Made by a program: the position numbers and the translations under genes | Notes under the pieces: generated by a model | Seen by the model: the letters and a program-made list of their open reading frames with translations, nothing else | Told to the model about the DNA's origin: nothing | Database searches by the model: none | Assembly: GCF_001544195.1 (NCBI RefSeq) | Contig: NZ_BCPY01000029.1 | Location: forward strand, 1-33,712 | Origin: Tetragenococcus solitarius NBRC 100494 | GTDB lineage: Bacteria > Bacillota > Bacilli > Lactobacillales > Enterococcaceae | Direction of reading: 5' to 3' | DNA: 33,712 nucleotides | In this document: positions 1-8,442 of the stretch, one piece after another | Layout: the number at the start of each line of letters is the position of its first letter | Numbering within the stretch: the first letter of the stretch is position 1

Positions 1-138
1 TAGATTTGGAAAACACATGGAATAGAATAAAGTATAATTTTTGATAAAGTGGATGGCAATGGCACTGGTAAACGTCTGAAGAAAAGATCGTTTGATTTTT
101 ATCGTCAAGTCATTGAAACAAACGGCAGAAACCTTTGA
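1..138 (+). pseudogene. C-terminal remnant of a GH1 6-phospho-beta-glucosidase
   Basis: The frame ending at the TGA at 136-138 reads VDGNGTGKRLKKRSFDFYRQ followed by VIETNGRNL. This matches the usual end of BglA-type 6-phospho-beta-glucosidases (family pattern: YGFIFVD, then GTGKR, KKSFYWY and VIATNGE). Upstream, that frame holds a stop at 28-30, while another frame reads NRIKYNF just before it, so a frameshift near the T-run at 38-42 is likely. The gene extends left of the window, so I cannot tell whether the rest is intact. A terminator follows directly. I infer a dead or damaged gene; the family assignment rests on about 32 residues. Confidence 0.6.
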
Positions 139-160
139 CTATTGAAGTGTTTGTTATTTA

Positions 161-191
161 AACGGGAATGAATCAACATTCTCGTTTTTTC
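161..191 (+). terminator. Rho-independent terminator after the GH1 remnant
   Basis: CGGGAATG pairs with CATTCTCG (one G-T wobble) across a six-base loop, and a T-run follows at 184-191. It lies 23 bases after the stop of the GH1 remnant and separates it from the deacylase gene. Confidence 0.7.
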
Positions 192-436
192 TTTAGTTAA
201 AAATTGGCGTTATTTTGTATAACATTGTATCTTTATCAAGCTTTTTTATAATTGAAAGTGTATCAATGGCAAATATTTTAAGTTTGATTATTGACATTGT
301 TTATAAAAAGAATAGGCTTAATGTATTCATGAAAAAAATAGCTCGATAAAAAATAACGCTTAACACGTCAAAATAGTTATAATGCCTAAATTGTAAATAG
401 GTGTAATAATCCATAAATAGTTAGAAGGGATATCTA
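192..436 (+). promoter_or_regulatory. Leader region of the deacylase gene, candidate -10 at 378-383
   Basis: This AT-rich stretch has no gene. A perfect TATAAT lies at 378-383, about 54 bases before the start codon, but no good -35 box sits 16-18 bases upstream. A TTGACA at 291-296 lacks a matching -10 at the right distance. GCGTTATTTT at 207-216 is the reverse complement of 350-359, which may be chance. The promoter call is weak. Confidence 0.35.
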
Positions 437-1603
437 TTGGAAAAAGAAAAACAAGTTGAAATTTTATCGAATTTAATTGCCATCGATTCAGTAAACGATA
501 AAGAGGCAGAGGTGGCGGATTATATCGCTTCTTTGTTTGCCCCTTACAAAGATCGGGAGGATGTAGATATTGAACAAATTCCTTATACTCCTGGCAGGGA
601 TAATCTAGTTATTACTATTGGAAAAGGAAGTAAAATTTTAGGCTTTTCTGGGCATGAAGATGTAGTGGATACAGGGGATTTAAGCGCGTGGGATAGTGAT
701 CCTTACACGGCAGAAATAAGAAAAGGACAACTATATGGACGTGGAGCTTCGGATATGAAGGGTGGTTTGGCAGCCTTAGTAATTACAATGCTTGATTTCC
801 TTGAAGCAGATAACATTCCCGGTAAGATTAAATTGCTTGCTACCGTTGGAGAAGAGACAGGCGAGTATGGAGCTGCACAGCTGACCAAAGAAGGCTACGC
901 TGACGGATTAGCTGGGTTAGTTATTGCTGAACCATGCGATGAGATGCAAGAAGTTGGCATTTCAGCAAAAGGTGTGATTGACTATGCTGTGACAGCTTTA
1001 GGTAAAAGCGTACATAGCTCTACACCGGAAGAGGGAATAAATGCTATTGACCATTTAATTGATTTTGCTAATGAAGTGCAGTCGCTGACGGCAACCTTTG
1101 ATGAAGTGGATCCGGTCTTAGGAAAACTTACTCATGTTCAAAGTATGTTTAACGGTGGAGAGCAAATCAATAGTGTTCCTTCAAAGGCAGTCATTCAAGG
1201 AAACATACGCACAATCCCAGCTTATCCCAATCAAGTGGTATTTTATGCGTTAGATCATTTGGTTGAGCAATTAAATCAAAAACCCGGCTATAACCTAAGT
1301 ATCCAATATATTTTTCCAGAAGAAGCGGTAGCTGGAGATCCTGATTCAAGTTTAGTCCAGTTAATTAAAAGCGTGCATGCACAGATGTATCCCGAGCCAA
1401 TTAAAGTTGTTGGAAATTCAGGAGCTAGTGATGCTTCCGAATTTTTACATGCCAAAGGCGATTTTAGTATTGTGCAAATAGGACCCGGAAACGATACAGA
1501 GCATCAGAGTAATGAAAATATAAGTCTAGATGTTTTTTACAAATCCGTTGAATTTTATAAGAAGTTAGCGGAGGCATTTTTTATAGAAAAGGTTGAGTTT
1601 TGA
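437..1603 (+). CDS. M20 family metallopeptidase, ArgE/DapE-type deacylase
   Basis: Probable zinc-dependent amidohydrolase that removes an acyl group from an amino acid or dipeptide, acting in the cytoplasm. The M20 signatures are in order: GHEDVV with metal ligands H73 and D75, GRGASDMKGG with bridging D106, and VGEETG with the catalytic glutamates E139/E140. The dimerisation (lid) domain would be about residues 180-290. Length (388 aa) fits the ArgE/DapE/CPG2 group. The start is TTG at 437, chosen because AGAAGGGA sits six bases upstream and no ATG is better placed. The gene stands alone between two terminators. ArgE and DapE cannot be separated by eye, and no arginine or lysine pathway genes are nearby, so a scavenging dipeptidase or deacylase role is equally possible. 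Confidence 0.85.
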   Translation: MEKEKQVEILSNLIAIDSVNDKEAEVADYIASLFAPYKDREDVDIEQIPYTPGRDNLVITIGKGSKILGFSGHEDVVDTGDLSAWDSDPYTAEIRKGQLYGRGASDMKGGLAALVITMLDFLEADNIPGKIKLLATVGEETGEYGAAQLTKEGYADGLAGLVIAEPCDEMQEVGISAKGVIDYAVTALGKSVHSSTPEEGINAIDHLIDFANEVQSLTATFDEVDPVLGKLTHVQSMFNGGEQINSVPSKAVIQGNIRTIPAYPNQVVFYALDHLVEQLNQKPGYNLSIQYIFPEEAVAGDPDSSLVQLIKSVHAQMYPEPIKVVGNSGASDASEFLHAKGDFSIVQIGPGNDTEHQSNENISLDVFYKSVEFYKKLAEAFFIEKVEF

Positions 1604-1616
1604 AAATAAAGCGCAG

Positions 1617-1651
1617 AAAACTCGTGAAGAAAACATGTTCACGAGTTTTTT
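1617..1651 (+). terminator. Rho-independent terminator after the deacylase gene
   Basis: AAAACTCGTGAA pairs perfectly with TTCACGAGTTTT across a nine-base loop and ends in a T-run. The flanking A/T tracts could also let it stop transcripts from the opposite gene that ends at 1734. Confidence 0.85.
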
Positions 1652-1733
1652 GATCTATACAATATAACTATTAAACATTTAATAATCACGATTGAACAGT
1701 ACTAGAGTGAAGGAAAAAAATATTTTCTAATAT

Positions 1734-2831
1734 TTAAAATTCGACTTCCCAATACTCTGGTTCTACCTGATAATTTTGAATAGCGGCGACTTCTTCTGGT
1801 AAATTTTCGATGATCAATATCAACCATAAGTGCCCTTGGTGGTTGGTATAGTTATATTCAGCAGTTAAATCCATATCTAAATCAGTAAATAGGATTTTCA
1901 TTGCATCCAATAATGGGAGTGCATTTACTTTAGCGAGAAATAAGTGCGGGAAATTTCGTATTACTTTTATCAACAACTGAGTTAATTGGCCTAAATAGGG
2001 AAACTCATATAAATTTTCATCTTGTTCAATTAAACGATTGGCAAAATCAAAGTCAGTTTCATCCATTAAGCGACCCGCGGAATAGAATTCGACGTTCTCT
2101 TCTTCGAGTGAAGGATTTTCTGATGTAACCGATTTTAATAAATTAGTTCGGTACCAATGAAATACATATTCTTCCCATTCTTTTTTGGAAAGGTCTTTCG
2201 TTTTAGTCGGATCTATAAGATCAAAGTTTTCACATTCTAGAATGGTATCAGTTATATATCCTTTATCAGATGGAACTAACAAGGCCAAAAAAGGCGAGTA
2301 AAGTGTTTCAATTTGATGAATGAATATTTCATCGAGAAGTGTCGCTTTATATCTTTCTTTCGTTCGAATGTCTTCAAAGTAGACTGAGTCTTGCAATTCA
2401 ACGCGATGAAATAGACTGACTACAAAAGAATCTGACCAACTAGCGATTGTGTTCTTTTCCTTTTTTGCAGGAAACCAGTCTAACATTTTTTGAAATATTT
2501 TTTTACCTTCTTCTTGCGTTAATAAATAATAGTTGTGGACTAATTCACAGTATTTTTTATAAGGTTCGCTGAATTCTGAAATTTGGTGCAATTTTTCTAT
2601 TTTATTTGGTGGATAATAATACTTTCTAGTAAAATCTAGTGTTTTTTTGGACCATTTTCCACTACTTAAATACTCCGGCACTACTTTCATTACGGAGAAA
2701 AACATTAAGGAATCGTCCATATCTGGATCATTTTCGAGTACATTTTTGATCTGACGACGTACATAATCCAGAAATTGATTTTCTTTTGTTTCTTCAAGTA
2801 ATTTTTTCTTTTCTTTTTGTGTCTTCTTCAT
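1734..2831 (-). CDS. Hypothetical protein, about 365 aa
   Basis: I do not recognise a family. The protein is soluble in appearance, with no signal peptide or membrane segment. It opens with a lysine-rich stretch (MKKTQKEKKKLLEETKENQ), then is rich in aromatic and acidic residues (for example RKYYYPP, HNYYLL and WEEYVFHWY) and ends PEYWEVEF. The start chosen is ATG at 2831, because AAAGGACG lies eight bases upstream. An ATG six codons earlier (2849) has no ribosome site. It is a lone gene transcribed toward the deacylase and divergent from the PTS operon on its other side. Its long uninterrupted frame and good ribosome site support a real gene, but I can offer no function. A DNA-binding or SEC-C-like role is not visible. 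Confidence 0.65.
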   Translation of the reverse strand: MKKTQKEKKKLLEETKENQFLDYVRRQIKNVLENDPDMDDSLMFFSVMKVVPEYLSSGKWSKKTLDFTRKYYYPPNKIEKLHQISEFSEPYKKYCELVHNYYLLTQEEGKKIFQKMLDWFPAKKEKNTIASWSDSFVVSLFHRVELQDSVYFEDIRTKERYKATLLDEIFIHQIETLYSPFLALLVPSDKGYITDTILECENFDLIDPTKTKDLSKKEWEEYVFHWYRTNLLKSVTSENPSLEEENVEFYSAGRLMDETDFDFANRLIEQDENLYEFPYLGQLTQLLIKVIRNFPHLFLAKVNALPLLDAMKILFTDLDMDLTAEYNYTNHQGHLWLILIIENLPEEVAAIQNYQVEPEYWEVEF

Positions 2832-2859
2832 TTCATTCGTCCTTTCCATATTTTTGTTT

Positions 2860-2868
2860 ATATTAGCA
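2860..2868 (-). promoter_or_regulatory. Candidate extended -10 of the hypothetical gene
   Basis: On the reverse strand the sequence reads TGCTAATAT, a TGN-extended -10 box, about 28 bases upstream of the chosen ATG. No convincing -35 is present, as expected for an extended -10 promoter. Confidence 0.35.
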
Positions 2869-2971
2869 TAGGTAAGAAACGAATATTCTCATAAAGCAGG
2901 TCAAATTTTAGCTAGTATATTGAAAAAAATTTCAGTTTTCTATTTTTCTTTGAAACTAAGAACAGCCTTTT

Positions 2972-3009
2972 TTGAAGCGATTTCAAATGCAAAAAAATTT
3001 TGTTAATAT
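2972..3009 (+). promoter_or_regulatory. Promoter and dyad operator of the mannoside PTS operon
   Basis: TTGAA-GCGAT-TTCAA at 2972-2986 is a perfect five-base inverted repeat. A candidate -35 TTTCAA (2981-2986) overlaps its right arm, with -10 TAATAT at 3004-3009 after a 17-base spacer. A similar dyad, TGAAAAAAATTTCA, lies at 2921-2934. I infer an operator, perhaps for the RpiR regulator encoded at 7638. The dyad also resembles a one-base-short cre site, so CcpA is the alternative. Confidence 0.4.
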
Positions 3010-3046
3010 TCTTTTTGTAATAAAAATTTTAACGGAGGAAAAGAAG

Positions 3047-4552
3047 ATGTCTAAAAAAATTGTTGCGGTTACTGCTTGTGCGGCAGGGATTGCTCACACT
3101 TATATGGCTGCCGAGTCAATTGAACAGGCTGCTCAGAAAAAAGGCTATGAAGTTAAGGTAGAAACAAACGGTGCAATTGGGGCCGAAAATGAACTGACAA
3201 ATGAAGATATCGATAACGCGGATTTAGTTATCGTTGCTTCTGATATAAAGATTGATCCCATTCGATTTACTGGAAAACCACTCTATGTTACAGATTCTAA
3301 TGATGCCATTGATGATTCTGAAGCACTTATTGATAAAGCTTTTGAAGAAGCGCAGGTATTTGGGAAAAAAGGATCAAAAGTCGGCAAAGTTCAAATTGGA
3401 AATGATAAAGAAAAAACCACTGTTTTAACCCATATTATGAGTGGTATCTCTTATATGGTTCCGATGGTTATTGCAGCAGGGCTTATTTTAACGATTGCAA
3501 ATCTTTATGCGTTTCAGCGCGACGATATGGGAAGGATTGTCGAATGGGGTTTTAATACAAGTACTCAAATGGGCTTTTTAATGTCGAAATTGTATGATGT
3601 TGGGCAAGCTGGTTTTACTTTAATGATTCCGTTATTTGCTGGTTTTACTGCTAATTCCATTGCAGATAAACCAGCGATTGCGCCAGCCATGATTGGTGCT
3701 TATCTGGTAAATGATCCTGAATTTCTAGATGCAGAAGCTGGTGGTGGTTTTATTGGGGCAATCATTGTTGCTTTTATTGTTGGGTATATGGTAAAAGCAC
3801 TTAAAAAAATCAAATGGCCTAAAATTATACAACCAATCGTACCCATTATGATTATTCCTTTTATTGCCAGTGCGATTATTTCTTTGATTGTGCTTTACAT
3901 TATTGGAAATCCAATCGCTAGTGGTATGGATGCACTTTATAGTGGTCTTACAGCACTTGATAGTAACTATGCAGGTGCGCCTATTATTTTGGGAATCGTT
4001 TGTGGTGCCATGATTGGGTTTGATTTAGGTGGACCCATCAATAAGACAGCCTTAGTATTTGGTACGACCGTATTTACAGATACCCTTGCCAAATATGGTA
4101 TAAACGATGCGAATTTCGTTCCAGGTACTGCTACACAAGCAGCTATCTCGGTAGCCCCATTAGGTGTATGGCTTGCGACGATATTGTTTAAAAATAAATT
4201 TACTAAAGATGAAAAAGTTTCAGCAAGCGCCACTTTTGGTATGGGTTTGGTTGGTGTAACAGAAGGTGCTATTCCTTTTGTGGCAGCAGATCCGATTCGA
4301 ATGATTATAGCAAACGTCACTGGTTCTGCGGTAGCTGGTGGTTTGGCCGCAGCCACAGGTTGTCGATTTTTTGGTGGTATTGGTTCACCTTTAGGAACAT
4401 TTATTGGATATATTGAACAACCTATACCTTTTGTAACTTGGATATTTTGCGTGTGCGCCGGAATTTTAGTAACTGCTTTACTGATTGGTATTATGCGCAA
4501 ACCGATTGATGATAATGTAAATATGAATTTGGAGGAAAGCTATAATGGATAG
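3047..4552 (+). CDS. PTS fructose-family IIBC, MngA-like
   Basis: Membrane permease that imports and phosphorylates a sugar using phosphate passed from IIA. The N-terminal IIB domain (residues 1-100) has the phospho-accepting cysteine C11 in the motif TACAAGIAHTYMAAE. From about residue 130 the IIC domain carries many hydrophobic segments and the family motif TEGAIPF followed by a DPIR. The start is ATG at 3047, preceded by CGGAGGAAAAGAAG; earlier in-frame ATGs lack ribosome sites. It overlaps the IIA gene by eight bases. The following GH38 gene mirrors E. coli mngA-mngB, so an alpha-mannoside such as mannosylglycerate is a reasonable substrate guess, but fructose-family IIBC proteins vary widely in specificity. 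Confidence 0.88.
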   Translation: MSKKIVAVTACAAGIAHTYMAAESIEQAAQKKGYEVKVETNGAIGAENELTNEDIDNADLVIVASDIKIDPIRFTGKPLYVTDSNDAIDDSEALIDKAFEEAQVFGKKGSKVGKVQIGNDKEKTTVLTHIMSGISYMVPMVIAAGLILTIANLYAFQRDDMGRIVEWGFNTSTQMGFLMSKLYDVGQAGFTLMIPLFAGFTANSIADKPAIAPAMIGAYLVNDPEFLDAEAGGGFIGAIIVAFIVGYMVKALKKIKWPKIIQPIVPIMIIPFIASAIISLIVLYIIGNPIASGMDALYSGLTALDSNYAGAPIILGIVCGAMIGFDLGGPINKTALVFGTTVFTDTLAKYGINDANFVPGTATQAAISVAPLGVWLATILFKNKFTKDEKVSASATFGMGLVGVTEGAIPFVAADPIRMIIANVTGSAVAGGLAAATGCRFFGGIGSPLGTFIGYIEQPIPFVTWIFCVCAGILVTALLIGIMRKPIDDNVNMNLEESYNG

Positions 4553-4997
4553 TAAAATTTTTCAGGAAGACCATATCTTATTTGATGAATCAGCTAAAAC
4601 ACAAGAAGAAGCTTTTCAAGTGATTGTCGACATTGCTTTTGAAAAAGGCTATGTTTCAGATAAAGAGGTGTTTTTTGAAGGCTTAAAAGATAGAGAAAAA
4701 GAAGCGACTACTGGTTTTAAAGAAGGGATTGCTATTCCACATAGCAAGGATGCTTCAGTGATTAAACCCGGTATGTTTTTGATCAAATTTAAAAATTCAA
4801 TTGATTGGCAAGCTCTAGACAAAAAACCGGTGAATACTGCTTTTGCACTTACGATTCCTGAAGAAGGTGCTGCTGAACATTTAAAGCTTCTTAGTCTTAT
4901 TGCCAGAAAATTAATTGACACTGATTTTAGAGAAGGCATTTTAGCTAATAATGACACGAAAAAATTAGCTTCTATTATTGATACGATCGATTTTTAA
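4545..4997 (+). CDS. PTS fructose-family IIA
   Basis: Soluble PTS component that accepts phosphate from HPr on a histidine and passes it to the IIB domain of the preceding protein. The signature GIAIPHSK gives the active histidine H66, and TTGF precedes it as in the EIIA-2 (Fru/Mtl) family. Length (150 aa) is typical of a stand-alone IIA. The ATG overlaps the end of the IIBC gene by eight bases and has GGAGGAAAG upstream, which implies translational coupling. In E. coli MngA the A, B and C domains form one chain; here IIA is separate. Confidence 0.9.
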   Translation: MDSKIFQEDHILFDESAKTQEEAFQVIVDIAFEKGYVSDKEVFFEGLKDREKEATTGFKEGIAIPHSKDASVIKPGMFLIKFKNSIDWQALDKKPVNTAFALTIPEEGAAEHLKLLSLIARKLIDTDFREGILANNDTKKLASIIDTIDF

Positions 4998-5018
4998 CAT
5001 TGGAGGAAATAAAACGAT

Positions 5019-7625
5019 ATGGTAAAAAGAGTTCATGTTATTCATCATACCCATTGGGATTTAGAATGGTATTTTACAAGCAATGAGTCATTTATTCAAT
5101 TGATTTATCATCTTGATGAAGTAATGGATGCGTTAGAACAAAATAAAATCGATTATTATCTTTTAGATGGCCAAATGAGCTTACTTGATGATTATCTTAC
5201 GAGTTTTCCAGAACAAAAAATGCGTCTTCAAACGCTTGTAGAAAGTGGAAAATTACAAATTGGACCTTGGTATACGCAGACAGATGAATTGATTATTTCA
5301 GGTGAATCAATCATTCGTAATCTGAATGCTGGTATGTCTTTAGCCAATCAACTAGGTGGATACATGAATGTAGGCTATCTTCCGGATTCTTTTGGACAAG
5401 GAAAAGATATGCCCAAGATATATAATGGTTTAGGTATCAACAATGCTGTTTTCTGGCGTGGCGTTTCTGAAGATGTGACGGTCGATAGAGAATTTAATTG
5501 GAAAAGTGAAGATGGATCAAGTGTACTTGTGTCTAATATTAAAGATGGCTATTTTGCAGGCTTGGGTCTGATTTATGATGATGATTATCAAGGACAAATG
5601 GATATCGTTCGTAATGGTGCGACTAGCGATGAGTTGTTGCTACCAGTAGGAGGCGATCAACGCTATGTTGATCGGAACTTAAAAGAAAGAAGTGGGATTT
5701 ATAACAAACATCTGCAAGATTATCATTTAGAAGAAAGCACTTATGAAGACTTCTTTCGGGAACTTCCTAAGGAAAATTTATCTGAAGTGCAAGGGGAATT
5801 TATTTCCAGCTCTGTTTCTAAAATCCATCGTTCGATTTATTCTTCACGTTACGATCAAAAATATTTGAACGATAAGATTGAGCGTCGTATGATTTATCAA
5901 GTGGAACCTTTGATGGCTATGGCAGATCAGATGGGGATTACTTACAAACAAGGAATTCTTGATAAAATCTGGCGTTTACTTAATAGAAATCAAGCCCATG
6001 ACAGCGCAGGGGGGTGTAATAGCGACAAGACGAACCAAGCAATTTTGGCACGTTATACCCAGGTAGACCAATTATCTTATTCGATAGTAGATTACTTGAC
6101 ACGTAAGATCGCTGAATCAAGACCTAAAGTTCAAGAAAACGATTTGACGATTTTTAATCCCTTACCTTGGAAAGTCAAAAAAGTAATAAAAGTCGATGTT
6201 TCAACAAAATTTTCTACAATTAAAGTAACAAAAAATAGCAAGGATATTCCATTTGAATATATAAATACAAAACGAGAATATAATGGTTCTATTAAACGGA
6301 CATTGGCTGAAATGGATGAAAATAAGTTTTATTATATTCATACCATAGCATTAGAGGTTGAAATACCTTCGCTTGATTTTACTACTTATCAGGTAGAAAA
6401 AGGGGAAGTAAAGAATAGTGGCGATAACAAAGTCTCAAAAATAGAAAACAGCCATTATCGTATTGAATTTCACCAAGGTGCTCTCCATTTATATGATAAA
6501 AAAAGTAAAAAAACATATCATCAGTTTATTCAAATCGAAGATAGTGGAGACGAGGGTGATACTTACGATTACTCACCTGCTTATGAGAATGATACTTATT
6601 TGTTTGATTTTGAAAATGCATCTGTTAAGACATCTGGCGAATCCTTATTACAAACAATGACTATTGAAGGAACCTGGCAAATTGCACAGAATCTAAATAG
6701 TCGAGCGAAGAAAATTCGCGATCAAGAAATTTCTTATCAATTAATTTTATCTTTGAGCTCCGATTCTACACATATTGATTGTCATTTGACAATAGATAAT
6801 AGTGCTTACGACCATAGGATGCGTGTACTGATACAAACACCCTTAGAAAATTCTTTTTCTTATGCAGACACGCCTTTTGGGGTAGCAAAACGTCCAGTAG
6901 AGGACCCACATATTAAAGATTGGCGTGAGATGGGTTGGAAAGAAGAGCCAACAGCTATTTTTCCGATGATTCACTATGTTAATACCCATAATGAAAAACA
7001 AAGTTTTACCCTATTTTCTAAAGGAATAAAAGAATACCAAATTGTTGGCAATAAATTTGATAAGATCGCTTTGACTTTATTTCGGTCGGTTGGCTACCTT
7101 GGTAGACCCGATTTACTACGTCGACCTGGAAAAGCCTCGGGAAATGAATTTAAGTATATTGCAACCACCGATAGTCAGTTGCAACAAAAATTAACATTTA
7201 AATTTTCAATTCAAATCGACAGGCACTTTTCTGCAGCAAAATTATCACAAGATTACTTGGATTATGCTTTAGCATTGCCTTATTATCAAATACAAGAACT
7301 TAATTTGTTTACGACAACATTAAAGTACTTTGTTTCTAACCCGTTAGAAGAAAAGATTAATTATCATTCACCATTTACTTTAGAGTCAGATACCCTAGCT
7401 TATAGCTCCTTTAGAAAATCACTAAAAAATAATGGTTATGAATTACGCTTGTATAATCCAGATACAAAAAATTCAGTCAAAGGTGGTAGCATAATTTTTA
7501 ACCATAAAAAAGCTATAGAATTCGTAGATTTGAAAGGTGAACTCCTTTCTAAAAAAGATAAAAATGATATAGTAGATTTAGGTATTTTTAAACCAGGCGA
7601 AATCAAAACGATTCGAATCGTTTAG
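5019..7625 (+). CDS. GH38 alpha-mannosidase, MngB-like
   Basis: Predicted cytoplasmic retaining alpha-mannosidase that hydrolyses the imported mannoside, probably phosphorylated. The GH38 hallmark HTHWDLEWY starts the protein, with zinc ligands H12 and D14. The presumed nucleophile is D123 in YLPDSFGQGKDMP, and a second metal-site motif NQAHDSAGGCNSD lies near residue 328. The rest forms the beta-rich C-terminal region expected of the family. At 868 aa it is close to E. coli MngB (about 877 aa). No signal peptide is present, in line with a PTS-fed substrate. The ribosome site TGGAGGAAATAAAACGAT precedes the ATG. Alternatives are mannosidases that trim N-glycan fragments, since streptococcal GH38 genes lie near ROK-family genes as here. 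Confidence 0.9.
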   Translation: MVKRVHVIHHTHWDLEWYFTSNESFIQLIYHLDEVMDALEQNKIDYYLLDGQMSLLDDYLTSFPEQKMRLQTLVESGKLQIGPWYTQTDELIISGESIIRNLNAGMSLANQLGGYMNVGYLPDSFGQGKDMPKIYNGLGINNAVFWRGVSEDVTVDREFNWKSEDGSSVLVSNIKDGYFAGLGLIYDDDYQGQMDIVRNGATSDELLLPVGGDQRYVDRNLKERSGIYNKHLQDYHLEESTYEDFFRELPKENLSEVQGEFISSSVSKIHRSIYSSRYDQKYLNDKIERRMIYQVEPLMAMADQMGITYKQGILDKIWRLLNRNQAHDSAGGCNSDKTNQAILARYTQVDQLSYSIVDYLTRKIAESRPKVQENDLTIFNPLPWKVKKVIKVDVSTKFSTIKVTKNSKDIPFEYINTKREYNGSIKRTLAEMDENKFYYIHTIALEVEIPSLDFTTYQVEKGEVKNSGDNKVSKIENSHYRIEFHQGALHLYDKKSKKTYHQFIQIEDSGDEGDTYDYSPAYENDTYLFDFENASVKTSGESLLQTMTIEGTWQIAQNLNSRAKKIRDQEISYQLILSLSSDSTHIDCHLTIDNSAYDHRMRVLIQTPLENSFSYADTPFGVAKRPVEDPHIKDWREMGWKEEPTAIFPMIHYVNTHNEKQSFTLFSKGIKEYQIVGNKFDKIALTLFRSVGYLGRPDLLRRPGKASGNEFKYIATTDSQLQQKLTFKFSIQIDRHFSAAKLSQDYLDYALALPYYQIQELNLFTTTLKYFVSNPLEEKINYHSPFTLESDTLAYSSFRKSLKNNGYELRLYNPDTKNSVKGGSIIFNHKKAIEFVDLKGELLSKKDKNDIVDLGIFKPGEIKTIRIV

Positions 7626-7637
7626 AGGAGAAAATCT

Positions 7638-8429
7638 ATGCAAGAGGATATTTTTATATTAATTGAATCTTACCGAAAAAATTTTACAGATGTAGAACAA
7701 GTCATCGCAGATTATTTTTTATCGAAAAAAGAAGCCCTTCACATGAATGAATTAGCTAAGTTGATTTCTGTTTCAAAAGCCTCTATTACTCGTTTTTGTA
7801 AGAAGATCGGATTAAATAATTACAAAGAACTAATATTTTTATATAATCTTTCTTTAAAAAGGGAAAGAGAGCGTTTATCTGTGGCTAGTGATGTAACGTC
7901 TGTCTATCACTCTATTGTAACAAGAAGTGATGTGACCTACTCACCGGACGATGTCGATGCTTTTTGTCGTGAATTATATCAACATAAGATCATTCACTTT
8001 TTTGGCAAAGGGTTTAATTCTTATGCGGGAGCTGATTTTCAACTAAAATTTTCTCGTATGGGAAAGTATGTAAGAATTATTTCTGATGAGCGATCGATTG
8101 CTCTTTCAGCCAATTCGGCCGAAAAAGATGAATTGATCGTCGTTGTTAGTTTAAGGGGAGAAGATGAGCAAATGCAGGAAGCCTTAGGTATAGCCAAAGA
8201 AAAGAATGTACCTATTTTGTTAATTACTTCTAATCAACATTCACCTCTAATTCCATTTGCTAACAATGTGTTGTTTGCCGCAGGCTTTACTAGAGAAGAA
8301 TCTCTAGGAATTATTTCGCCACAGGTTCCGATCCTTATTCAATTAGATATCGTTTATGAACGTTATATTCAGTTATACTCCGAAAATATCCAAAAATGGA
8401 TCAAATCGGAAGAAATATTACACAGTTAA
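7638..8429 (+). CDS. RpiR/MurR family transcriptional regulator
   Basis: Probable repressor or activator of the mannoside operon that binds a phosphosugar. The N-terminal helix-turn-helix (about residues 35-65, MNELAKLISVSKASITRFCKK) and a C-terminal SIS fold (about residues 120-240, including HFFGKGFNSYAG and VVSLRGEDEQM) follow the RpiR layout. At 263 aa the length is normal. GAGGAG lies upstream of the ATG, 12 bases after the mannosidase stop, so it is co-transcribed and probably autoregulated. Its ligand is probably the phosphorylated mannoside or mannose 6-phosphate (inference). Confidence 0.87.
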   Translation: MQEDIFILIESYRKNFTDVEQVIADYFLSKKEALHMNELAKLISVSKASITRFCKKIGLNNYKELIFLYNLSLKRERERLSVASDVTSVYHSIVTRSDVTYSPDDVDAFCRELYQHKIIHFFGKGFNSYAGADFQLKFSRMGKYVRIISDERSIALSANSAEKDELIVVVSLRGEDEQMQEALGIAKEKNVPILLITSNQHSPLIPFANNVLFAAGFTREESLGIISPQVPILIQLDIVYERYIQLYSENIQKWIKSEEILHS

Positions 8430-8442
8430 AAGGAGTTCTTTT

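Noticed and set aside
207-359. Ten-base inverted repeat (207-216 and 350-359)
   Set aside because: It is AT-rich, widely spaced and not linked to a promoter; chance is the simplest explanation.
3967-4500. 177-aa open frame on the reverse strand inside the PTS IIBC gene
   Set aside because: It lies wholly inside a clear membrane PTS gene, has no ribosome site and is a low-complexity shadow of the hydrophobic coding strand.
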